From contig NC_053136.1 in the NCBI RefSeq assembly GCF_016808335.1, forward strand, positions 5,004,531 through 5,068,530: a stretch of 64,000 nucleotides of DNA. Reading direction: 5' to 3'. The notes beneath the pieces are model-generated. The model was not told where the DNA came from and did not search any database. It was given only the letters and a program-made list of their open reading frames with translations. Shown piece after piece: positions 1 through 11,600 of this stretch. The position numbers and the translations under genes were made by a program. How positions within the stretch are numbered: the stretch's first letter is position 1; every line of letters starts with the position of its first letter. The DNA is from Panicum virgatum (Eukaryota > Streptophyta > Magnoliopsida > Poales > Poaceae).

Positions 1-87
1 ATATATCCAAGCCTACAATCTTATACTTCTTTATTTTAAAGGGTGAACGATATCAGTGCACTGTAACGATCATAGGAATACCGGATA

Positions 88-287
88 AACAACATTGGTG
101 CTATTGTGCTTGTCGTGTATGCTCATCAAAAATGATATCAACACCTGATGGGTTCCAGTGTACAAAGGATGGAGGCTGCCCTTCAAAAACAACATTGGTG
201 CTATCATGCTTGTCGTGTATGCTCATCAAAAATGATATCAACACCTGATGGGTTCCAGTGTACAAAGGATGGAGGCTGCCCTTCAAA
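88..287 (+). repeat. 100-bp tandem duplication of a zinc-ribbon coding segment
   Basis: Positions 88-187 and 188-287 are near-identical head-to-tail copies with a period of exactly 100 bp; they differ at only a couple of bases, such as ctattgtgct versus ctatcatgct. Read in the right frame, each copy encodes a CxCxxC...C...C zinc-ribbon pattern (WCYCACRVC, then DGFQCTKDGGCPSK) typical of the C-terminal DNA-binding domain of RPA70. Because 100 is not a multiple of 3, the two copies lie in different frames. Confidence 0.9.
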
Positions 288-1138
288 ACAATTTGAATGG
301 AAGTAAGAAATTCTAAACCTAAATAAAACTGTACTTATTTCACTTCTCTACTAAATTAAATTAATCAAACAAATACTTGCAATCTTTCATGTGCAGGTAC
401 AAAATTCCATTTATAGTTGCAGACGACACATATAGTCTTGAGTTCATGATGTTCGAAAGAAGAGCTGCTGAACTTATTGGTAAGAGTGCTGAAACATTAA
501 GAAAATACAATGATCCAGATATAATTCCAAGCGACATTTCACAATGGATTGGCCACAAGTTCACATTGGTCGTAAGGATTCTATATAAAAAGAGTATGAG
601 GACTGAACATCCGTCATTTGAGGTCCTGTCGATAAAAGAACGCCATGGAAAGCAGGATGTACTTCCATTATTAAGCACTCAGTCATCCGCACTAGGACCA
701 GGAACATCATCAGCTATAGTTGCAACCAAGGATCTACCTGAACTAATGACTATATCTTCTAAAACACCAACAGATCAGGTAACATTGTATAAGCACCGAT
801 GATATCATACTGAAACAGAATACGCTTCCATTTTAGATTATGCATATATTGCTAATATATTATTCATACTGTAGGAACTTGCAATGCTAACTCAATCCAT
901 AGGAGAATTTGATGATATGGACATTGATAAGTCACCAGGGTAAACATTCACTCACATATTCTCATATATACCTCTACTTGATAATGCATAATCTATAATC
1001 TAATAAAATACTTTTCATCTCCACTACAAAAATTGGGATGACAAACCATCTGACACACCACTTGCAACTAAAAGAAGGCCTTATGATGATATTGAGGATG
1101 AGGACAAAAAGAAGGTCTTCAAGAAAGGCAAGAAGTAA
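88..1138 (+). pseudogene. RPA70-like (replication protein A large subunit) C-terminal fragment
   Basis: Resembles the C-terminal OB-fold domain of the replication protein A 70-kDa subunit, which binds single-stranded DNA. After the zinc-ribbon segment, an exon at about 397-778 (acceptor gtgcag, donor gtaaca) encodes YKIPFIVADDTYSLEFMMF and IIPSDISQWIGHKFTLVVRI, which are recognisable in plant RPA1-like and Helitron-encoded RPA proteins. A short exon follows at about 875-939 (ELAMLTQSIGEFDD). A lysine-rich tail at 1031-1138 (RRPYDDIEDEDKKK, ending KKGKK and TAA) has no visible AG acceptor before it. The N-terminal domains are absent, at least within the window. The 100-bp duplication shifts the frame, so I infer a non-functional fragment. 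Plant genomes carry many such RPA-like copies through Helitrons, but no Helitron terminus was seen here. A diverged gene continuing upstream of the window cannot be excluded. Confidence 0.7.
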
Positions 1139-2541
1139 CAAGTTACAACAGGTACTTCAATACTTAATACTTTATACATACCTATTAACTCAATAAAATC
1201 AATACAACTAGCATAATATTGTACAGCTAATTAATATTGGAGTTGCATATTACTGCTTGAAAGATAGAACAGGAATACATATATATAGCTTTGCTGCCAT
1301 GTTAAATTGCTGAATTTTCTGCATTCCATATTAAAATATAATTTTTCATCTTACATTTTGTGAATTTAGCTCCAATAATCCTACAATCTATTTTTTCCAT
1401 CTTTTGTTTTAACTTTGCCTTCTCTTCTTTTTTTTCCGAGATATTGGCCACGCAACAGCTATTTTGGTGCTTACTATAGAACTAGCTTTTGTCGCTTCCA
1501 TCCGGACACACACATATCCACACTACTTTTGCAGTGGCACTCATTTTGGTGTATATAATGCCACTTTTCTTATTGTGTTCCTTCAAACTTGGGTTACGTG
1601 ATAGTTGCAACACTAAATGTGCCTCTTATGAAATATATTGATATATTATTATGTACGGAACCATAAACTACTATGAACGTCGATATATTATATATGTTCC
1701 AATTCTACTTCCTTGTCATGCCTATAATATATAAATGAGTTTCTGATGGTTTAAGGATGGCGTCTTGCTGAGGAAGTAGTTGCTGTCATGATCAGCCAAA
1801 GCTGTACACTTCTTTTCAAACAGCTTACATCAACATATTACAATCATTTTCGAAATACATGTATTCAAATATCTTCAACATATGTAATTACGCATACTAC
1901 GTACTTGACCACTTTGGTAAACTTCAACGTCTCCAACTCCTAGGAGTTCAGAAACCGCGGGGAAAATAGATCAGCAAGTTTTTGATGTGCCAAAAACAAA
2001 TGGACCACCAATGGCCCATCGCGGCAACGCCGCGAGTCCTTTCTAGTGAGGTGCGAAAAGGGAGCCATGCATTGCCGTTCGGCAGGAGGCAACACCTATT
2101 TGTACGATTGTGCAGTACATGTCGACATGCTGCTCCACCTGGTCTTCACGTGCTGTGATGACTGTGACCAGACAAATGCTCCATGCTTGCGTGGGTCATG
2201 TCTGGGGGTCGTAAAGCACCTTAAAAATTAGCGTAGATAATTTTAAAACCTGTATAAAAAAGAATTTATCTTAGAATAATTTTAAAGTAAAAATATATAA
2301 TGGTTATATTGGATTGTGAAAAGCTTGGGTCATATGATCCGTTACCACCTCTAGTTGTCTCTATCCTGCTACTCATCCTAGTCGACGATATTGGCTTTGA
2401 AAGATGTTGATGACATTAGATTCGTGCCATATGATAAAAAAAAAATTCGTGTCAGTTGGTCAAACATGAGGGCCACGGGAACAGCCGTGGGCCGTGGCGA
2501 CGTGTACAATGATCTAATACTTGTAGAAGCACATGCATCCT
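1139..2541. other. AT-rich intergenic sequence
   Basis: No coding region, RNA gene or complete transposon was recognised here. Only short non-conserved ORFs occur. Confidence 0.6.
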
Positions 2542-2603
2542 ATAATAATAATAATAACAACAACAACAACAACAATAACAACAACAATGACAACAACAAT
2601 AAC

Positions 2604-2661
<58 letters not shown>
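2542..2661. repeat. AAT/AAC trinucleotide microsatellite
   Basis: About 120 bp of compound (AAT)n and (AAC)n repeats, interrupted by single GAC and AAT units. The runs of Asn or Ile seen in translation are artefacts of the repeat. Confidence 0.97.
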
Positions 2662-2665
<4 letters not shown>

Positions 2666-3548
2666 TATTTTTTAAGATTACACAGTATAACTTAGACAAT
2701 CACAACGCACGCACACTCACATCTATGTGAACACACATATGTAAACCCAATCTTTATGGACATCTTCGAAGACTGAGCCGGTAAATTCTCGAAATTAACG
2801 AAATCAATATAGACGTCTCGCTGTCGACAAAAACGTCGCATATCACTAAATACACAATATCATTAAATTTTAAAATATTCACTTTCATAGAGAATCCAAC
2901 CCAGAACCCCAACTACCTAGTCTCTCGCGTCGTTTATATACAAGAGGGCATGAGCGCGCATCAGCAGCCCGCCGGGCGGCCGCCGGCGCGTGCACAGACG
3001 ACCTGTCACTTCTCGCCGGTAGGTAAGTCTCGAGTCCGCCGTCCAAGGTGTGGGCTGCGTCGGTACGGAAAGGCAAATGATTCGTCGACGCCAATCGAGC
3101 TAAGCCATCGACCGGCGACGGCGACGTGCCGACGTGCGCATGTAGCCACGTAGGATCCACCCGTATCGTATCGTCCCTGGCGGGGAGGCTGGACGACCAA
3201 GCTATTGGCAGGGGCCGTGGAGACAGCCGAGGCCCTGCATAGTGTCGAGTGGTGCCTTAAAAAATTTGAGTCCCACAGAGAACAACCGGACGTCGCGCTT
3301 GAAAGCTCGCAACGTGCAGGCATCGCTTGCTCGCCCGCATGCTGTCTCGCCCACATGATAACAGCATGCTTTGACTATTTACTGTCTCAGTAGGGTCTCC
3401 ATCTTTGATTCTCTTCTGCACAATCTAAATATATTTTATTTTCTAATGAATAGGCATCAATGCAAGAACGTGTTCACTGCTCACAGATTTTCAAGCACTA
3501 GCGCATCACTATGTGCAGTGTGCTGAGTGGTGTTTATGTACTCTCTCC
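2662..3548. other. Intergenic sequence
   Basis: Nothing coding was recognised. 2,930-3,330 is GC-rich with overlapping short ORFs on both strands that match no family I know. Confidence 0.5.
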
Positions 3549-3745
3549 CAGGGGCGGATCCAACGCAGGGTAGGGGGGTTACCCCATGGATCCAATGGAG
3601 CCCCTCCAAGCCCCTCCAAGAATTTTCTACCATGAATGAAGAGGAGGAAGAAGAAAAGAAGGAGGAGAAAGAAGAAAAAGTGAGGAGGGAAGAAAAAAAA
3701 AGGGAAAATTAGTCTCCCTCGATTGAGATTCTAGATCTGCCACTG
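3549..3745. mobile_element. hAT-like MITE, 197 bp, with perfect 8-bp TSD
   Basis: Begins caggggcggatcc and ends ggatctgccactg-like (agatctgccactg), giving imperfect terminal inverted repeats. It is flanked by an exact 8-bp direct repeat, ctctctcc, at 3541-3548 and 3746-3753. An 8-bp TSD with CAGNGGCGGA-type ends fits the hAT superfamily. The element is non-coding and purine-rich inside. Confidence 0.85.
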
Positions 3746-3936
3746 CTCTCTCCTTTTCTAGCTTCACTCTCAAACAATATTGTGGAGGGTCTAAGCCATA
3801 GCCGCAATATCACCTTGACGCAGGTCGTCGTCCTCGATTGATGAGTCATCCACTAACTGCCGTCCGCTGCTGATGAGCACCTGCGGTGGACGACCTGTTC
3901 CGGTCTGTTCGGCGGCGGCTATGCAGTAGTACTTTA
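3746..3936. other. Intergenic sequence
   Basis: Short spacer between two MITEs. No feature was recognised. Confidence 0.5.
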
Positions 3937-4327
3937 GTCCCTGTTTAAGTCCCACCCCGTAAACACAAAAATGTAAAATTTTGCGAAGAAATCTTGCTAA
4001 TTTGAAGTACTAAATGAAGTCTATTTACAAAACTTTTTGCATAGATGGGCTGTAAATCGCGAGACGAATCTAACGAGCCTACTGAATCCATAATTGCAAC
4101 AGTGATGCTACAGTAACCATTGCTAATTATTGATTAATCATAGATTAATTAGCATCATTAGATTCGTCTCGCGATTTACAATACATCTGTGGAAAAAGTT
4201 TTGTAAATAAACTTCATTTAGTACTTCAAATTAGCAAGATTCCGTCGAAAAAAAATTTGCGTTTACAATGCATGGGAACTACGGTCTTATTTCCTTTTCT
4301 TCCGACGTATGGGAACTAAACACGGCC
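3937..4327. mobile_element. Tourist-like MITE, TSD TTA
   Basis: Starts gtccctgtttaag and ends ctaaacacggcc, with TTA on both sides (3934-3936 and 4328-4330). It contains the inner inverted motif family seen through the window (gcgagacgaatctaa ... ttagattcgtctcgcga). A TTA/TAA TSD fits PIF/Harbinger. Its 3' end also carries a short local duplication of the gggaact...cttatttccttttct segment. Confidence 0.8.
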
Positions 4328-4489
4328 TTATTTCCTTTTCTTTCGGCTTGGTCGGTTAACTTGATCGGCAAGGTATATGTAAAACACACCAAAAAAAAAC
4401 TCAACACACCAATTATGGAACCATCGATCAGTCTGTCACGGAGACGGTTGATGATCAGGTACGTCACTAAAATGTGGGAGCTGAGCTGA

Positions 4490-4844
4490 GGCCCTGTTTA
4501 GATTTTTACCCGTAAATCCCGTAAACGCAAAAAAACGTTATATTGAATGTTGAGATACATGCATGGAGTAATAAATGAAGTCTATTTACAAAATTTTTTG
4601 CATGGATGGGCTGTAAATCACGAGACGAATCTAATGAGCCTATTTAATTTATAATTTACAACAGTGATGCTACAGTAACCATCCGTTAATTATGGATTAA
4701 TCATAGATTAATTAGTATTATTAGATTCGTCTCGCGATTTACAACTCATCTATGCAAACAGTTCTATAAATAGACTTTATTTAATACTTCAAATTAATAA
4801 AAATGCAACGCAAAATTTTTATATGTAAAAAACTAAACACGGCC
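4490..4844. mobile_element. Tourist-like MITE, 3-bp TSD TGA
   Basis: Termini ggccctgtttag and ctaaacacggcc, flanked by TGA at 4487-4489 and 4845-4847. The internal sequence is homologous to the 3,937 and 36,724 elements, including the palindromic tgattaatcatagattaatta region. Confidence 0.8.
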
Positions 4845-4847
4845 TGA

Positions 4848-5709
4848 GGGCGAGCGAGCGTGTTGTCTGCTGTGTCAGCGTCCGTGACGACTCTCCAGTG
4901 TTGTTGACTGTTTCGGCGCCTGCCGCGGGCCCCGCAGCCTTGCAAGTGGCACCGGCCATGGCGTCGATTAATTTGCTGCTACTGGGTGCTCCGGTCCGGT
5001 GCCGTGCCGTGCTACACAGGGCGGGCGCGTCAATGGATTATGGATGCATGGGTCATGGATAGATGCATGTTGCTTGATGCGTACAGTAGCCAATAGATGA
5101 AGCGGCTGCGGTCTACTACAGCGAGCGCGCCTGCAGGAAGTAGGAATTGCAGGTGGCGACGCCGGCGGCGGATCAGGTGTGGCTGCAGTCGCACGCCCGA
5201 CACACCAGATCCGATCCCCATGCAGATTCCGATCCCTGTTTGGACACGTCACACGTGGCAAGGACGGGCCCGGCCCATGATCATCGCCGTCGCGTCATCC
5301 CGCCCGGGAGAAAGAAACACACGGCCCAGCAACATTCGGTTTTCACAACAGGGACGAGTTCGTCGTCTTCGCTGATCTATGGGCCTCACAGGCTTGCTAT
5401 TCCCAAGTTTAGGCCCATGAAAGTCGGCGGATGCTTCCCTCTCTCTCTCTTCACGCAGCGCGAGTAGGAGAAAACAAACATGGTACTGACATCCAACCTG
5501 TTTTTTTTTTCTTTACCCGAAACATCGCCTACAGTTCTGCGAAACAGCCGTGTTAGTGATGTATGTAGTACAGGGGCCCTAAAAAAAAAGATGTATGTAG
5601 TACAGGGCATCAAACCAGAGATTTAATCCTTACATGCGATATAAATTCTCCTTTTTCACGATAATAAAAATTATAAATACAATGTATGGTGCAATTATAA
5701 ACAACAATT
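4848..5709. other. Intergenic sequence
   Basis: 4,850-5,460 is GC-rich with several overlapping short ORFs and no recognisable domain. 5,555-5,610 repeats a short motif, gatgtatgtagtacaggg, twice. No gene is supported. Confidence 0.5.
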
Positions 5710-5783
5710 GGAGATGTAGCTCAATTGGTAGAGCGTTGATCAAAGCATGATAAAGGTATGGGGTTCGATTCCTCGCATGTCCA
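5710..5783 (+). tRNA. Degenerate tRNA-Ala(AGC)-like sequence, copy 1
   Basis: 74 nt aligning end to end with plant nuclear tRNA-Ala. The acceptor half is ggagatg/catgtcc with one mismatch. The D-arm is gctcaattggtagagc, which holds an A-box-like sequence. AGC sits at the anticodon position. The T-arm is tggggttcgattcctcg, holding the B box ggttcgattcc. The anticodon stem is damaged, and the loop has A instead of the invariant U33. A short T-run follows a few bases downstream. It is probably a tRNA pseudogene or tRNA-derived repeat, not a working tRNA. Confidence 0.6.
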
Positions 5784-5882
5784 ATTAATTAGTTTTTTTC
5801 ATGATATAAATATAAAAGATATCCAAAAATATATAGTGTAAGTGTGAGTTAGCATATTAAAAAATTAAAAATAATAAAATAA

Positions 5883-5957
5883 TGGGATGCTGCTCGATTG
5901 GTATAGGCGTGATCAAGATTGATAGAAGTATGGTGGGCTTGACTCCTTGCGTGCCCA
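5883..5957 (+). tRNA. Degenerate tRNA-Ala-like sequence, copy 2
   Basis: More diverged relative of the copy at 5,710: gggatgctgctcgattggta in the D-arm region, atcaag-gattgata in the anticodon region, and gggcttgactccttgc replacing the B box. It lies about 173 bp after copy 1 in the same orientation. The folding potential is lost, so I call it a pseudo-tRNA. Confidence 0.45.
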
Positions 5958-5998
5958 AGAAACTTACCTTTTTATTCATTTTCCATGACTACAAGTAA

Positions 5999-6343
5999 GG
6001 GGCTGTTTGTTTCCATGATCTTAAGTTTAGTCCCTATCACATCAAAGAGAATTTTACTATTTAAGAGTATTAAATAAAATTTATTTATAAATTTATTTTG
6101 ACAGATGAGTGCAAATTGAAGAGACGAATTCAATTAGCTTAATTAATCCATAAGTTGCAACAGTAATGCTACAATACCATATGTTAATTATGAATTAATA
6201 TATCTTATTAGATTCGTCTCGCAGTTTAGGCATAGAGTTATGCAATTAGTTTTATAATAAAACTTTATTTAATATTTTTAAATACTAAGATTCTTTTTGA
6301 TGTGACAAAGTTTAAAGTTTAGTCCCTGGAACTAAACAAGTCC
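5999..6343. mobile_element. Tourist-like MITE, TSD TAA
   Basis: Begins ggggctgtttgtttcc and ends ggaactaaacaagtcc, flanked by TAA at 5996-5998 and 6344-6346. It carries the inner agacgaatt...agattcgtctcgc inverted motif. It sits between tRNA-Ala-like copies 2 and 3, so it was inserted into that array. Confidence 0.8.
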
Positions 6344-6380
6344 TAAAATAATATGTAGTGCCCAAGTGCAGGTAGAAGTT

Positions 6381-6456
6381 GGGACGTCGCTCAACTGCTA
6401 GAGTGTTGATCGAAGCATGATATTGATAGTATGGGGTTCGACTCGTCGCATATTTT
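6381..6456 (+). tRNA. Degenerate tRNA-Ala-like sequence, copy 3
   Basis: Shares with copy 1 the derived segment gttgatc-aagcatgata and the T-arm tatggggttcga. The D-arm reads gctcaactgctagagt. The 3' acceptor strand is eroded to gcatatttta. With the 345-bp MITE and its TSD removed, the spacing from copy 2 is about 150 bp, which suggests a tandem unit. Confidence 0.45.
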
Positions 6457-6890
6457 ATCGTTATTTTTTTATCAACCATGGTAAATGTACCGTGTTTGAT
6501 TTCTTGCATCGGTAGGTTCCTTTCTATGCTGAACTAGTTTAACGTTCATACTAAACAAAATGTGAAACGATATACGTACGCACACTCACCTCTATAAATA
6601 CACATATATAAAACTATTTCTATGAGCATCTTTCAAAGATTGAACCGCTAAATTCTTCGTATTGACGAAACCACCATAACGTGCCTTGTTGTCGAAGAGC
6701 ACAAACCCCCATGCCTGCCTCACTGCCTGCCTGCCTGGAGCATTGCCACCGCCCCTCTCTCCTCGTCCTCCTCTTCACTGCTGATATTCTGTTCCATGAA
6801 AGCGAAGCGCCTAGCCAGCAGGGGCGAGCGTAGGTATGGTCCGTGTCCTGGGCTCCTGGCTCAGGCGTTCTAGCATACCAGTAGCATGCT
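6457..6890. other. Intergenic sequence
   Basis: No gene was recognised. There is a short cctg-rich repeat near 6,712-6,740. Confidence 0.5.
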
Positions 6891-7040
6891 CAGCGGCGGA
6901 TGCACAGGGGGGCTGGGCCCTAAAGCAAATAATTACGCTCTAAATACTGTAGCAAAAACATTAATTCATCATTAAAAATTCATCTCAATTCCTAACTTCA
7001 TTGATTCAGCCCCCTAATCCCCAATCCTACCTCCGCCACG
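6891..7040. mobile_element. hAT-like MITE, 150 bp, with perfect 8-bp TSD
   Basis: Begins cagcggcggatgcac and ends cctacctccgccacg. It is flanked by the exact 8-bp direct repeat agcatgct at 6883-6890 and 7041-7048. Its ends resemble those of the elements at 3,549 and 46,184. Confidence 0.8.
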
Positions 7041-7048
7041 AGCATGCT

Positions 7049-7508
7049 AGTAGCTCGCTCGTAGTCGTAGCACAGGAAGAGGCGCACCCAGCGACGGAGC
7101 GGCTTTTTTGTTGCAGACTCGCAGGCGTAACCCCAGGGCCATGCATGGCAGCGTCTTGTTCTCTCGGCCTGGCCGTATGGGCTTTGTGGCATGCATGCAG
7201 TGGCAGTGCAGGCCCAGCTCTTAGCCCTCACGTGTGCCTCGTTTGCTGTTCTGCACCGTGCTTAACTTCCGGGGATCGGATCGGAGAAAACAAGGCTCCA
7301 ATTTCTCAAGGTTAGAGCAACTCTACTCTACTTTCTTTCAAAAAGAGCAACTCTACTCTGATACTCTGATTTTCCTTTTAAAAAAAAACTCTACTCTGAT
7401 TTTAAAAAAAGAGCAACCCTGCTCCATCAGATTCTCTAAATAAATTCCATCTCAAATTTAAGTGGTGAAATAAAAAAATCGTACTCTGACAGACCTTTAG
7501 AAACCCCA
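7049..7508. other. Intergenic sequence
   Basis: 7,300-7,420 repeats a motif of the form gagcaactctactctgat several times at irregular spacing. No gene was recognised. Confidence 0.5.
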
Positions 7509-7889
7509 TATTCACTAGGGAAATTTGTGTGTAGAACACCGCCAAACAGTGAATTTATACACAGCACACTATCAATATCGATTTTATTCCTCGCACACTT
7601 GGAAAGAGTGGCTTGGTGTACAGCACATCGCACTGAACAAAGTAAATATTTTTAGCTCGGATAAAGGGCAAAAAGACCATATTGCCCCCAGACCCACTCG
7701 TCATCTTCCTCTCTCCTCCCTCATCATCCACCGCCCCGGAGTTGTAGACGAGGGCGGCGCTGCCCTCCCCGCTTGCGCATCCGCCCCCCGTGCGCGTGTC
7801 TACCACCCCTCGTGCGCGTCCGGGCTCGCGAGCGCGCCGTTCCGTCGTGCGGAGCCCGCAACCGCGTCGCCCCATTGTGCGCGTGTTGC

Positions 7890-8181
7890 GGTCACCGACG
7901 ACCGCGCTGCCCCCACGCGCGAGCGCGCCCGCTCCCCGCCCGCGCCACTGGTGGAGGCCGAGGCAGGCCCGCCGTCGTCGGCCTGCTCTTGCTTGCGGTG
8001 GTACGCGGTGACCGGCAGCGCGGACGCGTCGAGCCCATGGCAGGCCCTCTTGCCCAAGGAGCCAAAGGAGCGGCGGACGCCCACGCACAGGCCGCCCCTA
8101 CCGTGCGCCACGAACTGGTAGAGGCGGAGACGGAGGAAGAAGAAGAAGAAGACGACGGTGAGGATGACGACGGCCGTGAGC
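7890..8181 (-). pseudogene. Captured fragment of an ATL-type RING-H2 ubiquitin ligase gene
   Basis: On the minus strand, a hydrophobic segment (AVVILTVVFFFFFLRLRLYQF) is followed by a basic stretch and GLDASALPVTAYHRK. The order of a transmembrane helix and then a GLD motif is characteristic of the N-terminal half of plant ATL ubiquitin E3 ligases. The RING-H2 domain that would follow is missing; the sequence runs into low-complexity Gly/Ala/Arg-rich translation. It lies inside the Pack-MULE TIRs, so I infer transposon capture rather than a resident gene. Identification rests on the motif pair only. Confidence 0.55.
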
Positions 8182-8612
8182 AGGTTGGGGCGCGGTGGTG
8201 CAAGCTCCGCGCGACGGCAGCGCAGTTGCCACCTCGCGGACGCGCGCGCGGGAGCGGCGGCTGTGCTTCAATGGCGCCTCCAGTCCTGCTACCAGCACAG
8301 ATCAAGGACCTCGAAGACGAGGTGGATGCCGTCGTGGGTGTCGACGGCGACGGGCATGCACCTCGCCGCCAGTCCGGGCCGCCTCCGCCTAGGTCGTGTG
8401 CCGCCTCCTCCTCGCATCCCGCCGCGGCCCTCGACGCCGTCCGCACCGCAACCAGCCCGCTCCTCGCCATGGCCCCTCGCCGCCGGTTCGAGCCGTATCC
8501 GCCCCACGCCGCCGCCGACCCGCGGCCCGCGCCCCGCCGTGACCCCTCGCCGCCCGTCCGCGTCGCGCCCTGTGGGGAGCCCCTGGAGCGGCCCGAGTTG
8601 GAGGCCGCTGCG

Positions 8613-11600
8613 TGTAACACCCCGGTGTTAATTTGAACACTAATCTCATGCTTAATCACTAATTAAGGCCAATCACCGTCATTAGCGCTAATCGTGTCTG
8701 CTTAGTAAACTTTGTTTTAATCGTTTTGGATCGTATTTTTCCCCATGATCCGAGCTTCAAATCAACTTTCGCCCAAAATGAAAGTTGTAGATCTTCTCTT
8801 CGTCTACAACTTCTATTTTGGCCAAATTTCAAGTTCTATATCAAATATGAGTTTTGGCCGATCAAACACGGGTCAAAATCAGTCAAAATGTGTCACTGTG
8901 AGCTCATGTTCTCCTGTGCGTGCCCATGCCGGCGAACTGGCAGCCGCCGGCGACGCCACGCGTCGCCGCGCACGCCGTTCTCATCCGTTCGCGGACCCTG
9001 GAAGCTTCCCGTCCCGTCTTGTCCCTTCCATTCCCTTCCTCGAGCTCGAGACGAACAGACCGAGCAGAGCCGCCGCCGAGCCTTGTGTCGGCCGTTTCTC
9101 GCCGGCCCGCCTCGATCTTCCGCACTCCGAGTTGCTCCACCTCGCCCCGAACCCACTCCACACCTCCCCGAGCTCGGTCGTGCCCTACGCCGGCCGAAAT
9201 CGAGCCGCCACCGCCGCCCGCCATTCCCGTTCTTCTCCGAGCTCCGCCCCCCTCCGTCAAGCTCCCTCTCTCGAACCTCCTCGGCCCAAATCGAGCCCTC
9301 GGTGAGCTCCCCGCAACCCTCTCGTCCTTCCCGAACCCTTCCCCTTCCGATTCCGGCGCCACCGCCGCCGCAGCACCGCTGCGCCGCCGTGGCCGCGCCG
9401 CCACCGCGCGCGCACGCCGCGGGCCGCCCTGTGCGCGGCCCCGCAAGCTGCTGCCGCGCGCCCCGCAGCCGCCAGCCTCTGTGAGGAGGCTGACTGGGAG
9501 CTAGGCTCCCACTTATATGTGGGGCCCGGCTGTCAGCCCCCGTTTTATTTTGTTTTTATTTCCAAAAATTGTTATTTCAGCTGAAAGCTATGAAAAATTG
9601 TAGAAAAATATAGAAAATTTTGAAAAATGCAAAATAAATTTTGTTAGGTTTCTAAAATTGAGATCTTCAGAAAAAAAATACTTGTATATGGGAAATGTCA
9701 CTTTTACCCCTGCTAAAATTTTGAGTTGTTTTTAAGTTAGTTTAATTAATATCGGTTGTTCCGTTGCTCTAAAAATTATGAAATTTATTCAGTAGATTAC
9801 TCTTTATATGTGTAGTCCACTGAAATTTTTTCAGGTGCATGGCTTATGTGTGTGTGTGGTTCTATTGTTGTTTGTTTTTCTTTTCTAGGGTTAAAGTAAA
9901 TACTTTTCTATATCAATAAATGCTTGTAATTTATTTATGCACTCTTTATCAGTAGTTTTTCCTGATAGAAAAGTTGTGCTACTAGATCCTTGCGGCTTTT
10001 TAAGTTTTTGTGTTAAGCTAGTTCCTAGATTTAGTCTTTCTTTATTTTTCGCCATGGCGAAGCAATGCCTTAGTGATTCTTTCTGTTTATGGTGCACCTA
10101 GCTTTCTTAAAGCAAGTTCAGTAGTGTTGTTGAAAGGAAACACTTCAGGCTAAACTAGGCTGGAAACTGAACCCTCCTAGAGGCGCCATGTCCTTCTTTT
10201 TGCTCGATTCTCTTTAACTGCTAGATAAATGATTGCAAGTCATGTCTCTCTTTTAACCGCATGGCATTGCATTATTTTGAAATGCATCACATCTTGAGCA
10301 CTCATGCGTCGCACTGTGTCCTAACTGTTGCATGGCATTCTTTTTCATACGTGTAGACGCCGCGAACGAAGTCGCCTACGAGCTGATCGCCGAGCCGATC
10401 CAGGAGCCACAAGCGGGAGAGCAGCAGGAGGACGCAGTCGAACCCACTTCCGAAGAAGTCGCTAACCCCGCTGACCTGCAAGGCAAGCCCCGGAGCATAA
10501 CCCATAAATTCAGTATATTAATGTTTAATTAAGTATTTGTGCATTATGTTCTAGGAGTTGGATGGAACTCTAGTATGCATGTTTTCCCTAGGCACCCGTG
10601 AGTCCATACTAGTATGCAGGTGTCGATAGAAATGCTCTGCTAAGTAGGATCTCGATAGAAGTCGAGTGATTCCTGTCACTCGCGAGATTTTAAGATCTTG
10701 GTACTTGTGGCAATGTGGTTTGAGAATGAGTCAATGAGGAAAAAGAAATGGAGACCGGGCGGAGATGAGTTGGTTCTGGATATGAAAGGGATGAAAAGAA
10801 AACCTCCGCCTGTGTCGATTGAGGACCGTATCGTTGTTGGCATTGTTGATCGAGGATTTAACAGTACTAACGACATGCCGGAAGTAGGAGGTAGTCAAAA
10901 CCGGTAAGCTGTGTACCGCTTTACAACAATAGTTTGAATTCCGACCTGCTACGCTGGGCGTGGGAGTTGGCGGGTGTTGGATAGGATGCCGCCTTCGGGT
11001 TCTCTGGAGTTCACCGGGAGGGGACCATCACCTGGGTTTTAGTAGGCGTGGTTCAGATGTCGTGGTAATGATGGAAACAGTTGACGCGCGTGGCCCGACG
11101 GGGCTTACATGTGTCGTGTTGGTTAGGTCCACCTTGCAAGGTTAAATCGGATCGATTCGCCGTGACTCGCGGATATGAGAGCCTTGGTCACTGTGTCACA
11201 TCGTAGTAAGAAAGTGGAATGAGAACGGAATGGAAAAGGTTGGGTGGTGAGTTACTAAAGGATAATCTGATCCACCATGTGTGCTCTAGATACTTAAGCG
11301 AATTTAGTTAATACTCGCCATACTAAATGGAGCTAAAATATTGAAAGTAAGGATTCACTTCTAGCAGCCTTTCAGCAAAAGAACTCCAGAGCCAAAAAGC
11401 TTTGCATGTCTAGTTAATGGGCTAAGGATACCCAAAGTCGGGTAAGCCTTGCTGAGTATTAATATACTCAGGGTTTTTGTTGTAACCCTCCTGAGCAGGT
11501 TGTGTTCCCGCTGACTTTGAGGAGATCTGTGCGTCCTGGATTGGACAACCACTTCCTCCTGGATGGACCGTCGAGTGGGCCCCTTCTTCCCCGTGAAGAT

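Noticed and set aside
2391..2730. Open frames of poly-Asn, poly-Ile or poly-Thr
   Set aside because: Pure translations of the AAT/AAC microsatellite.
7525..9504. Many long ORFs on both strands, up to 287 aa
   Set aside because: High GC with few stop codons; mutually overlapping and low-complexity. Only the ATL-like minus-strand frame has family motifs.
10332..10532. 66-aa ORF with an acidic Glu/Pro-rich sequence
   Set aside because: Lies inside the large LTR; no domain or homologue is recognised.
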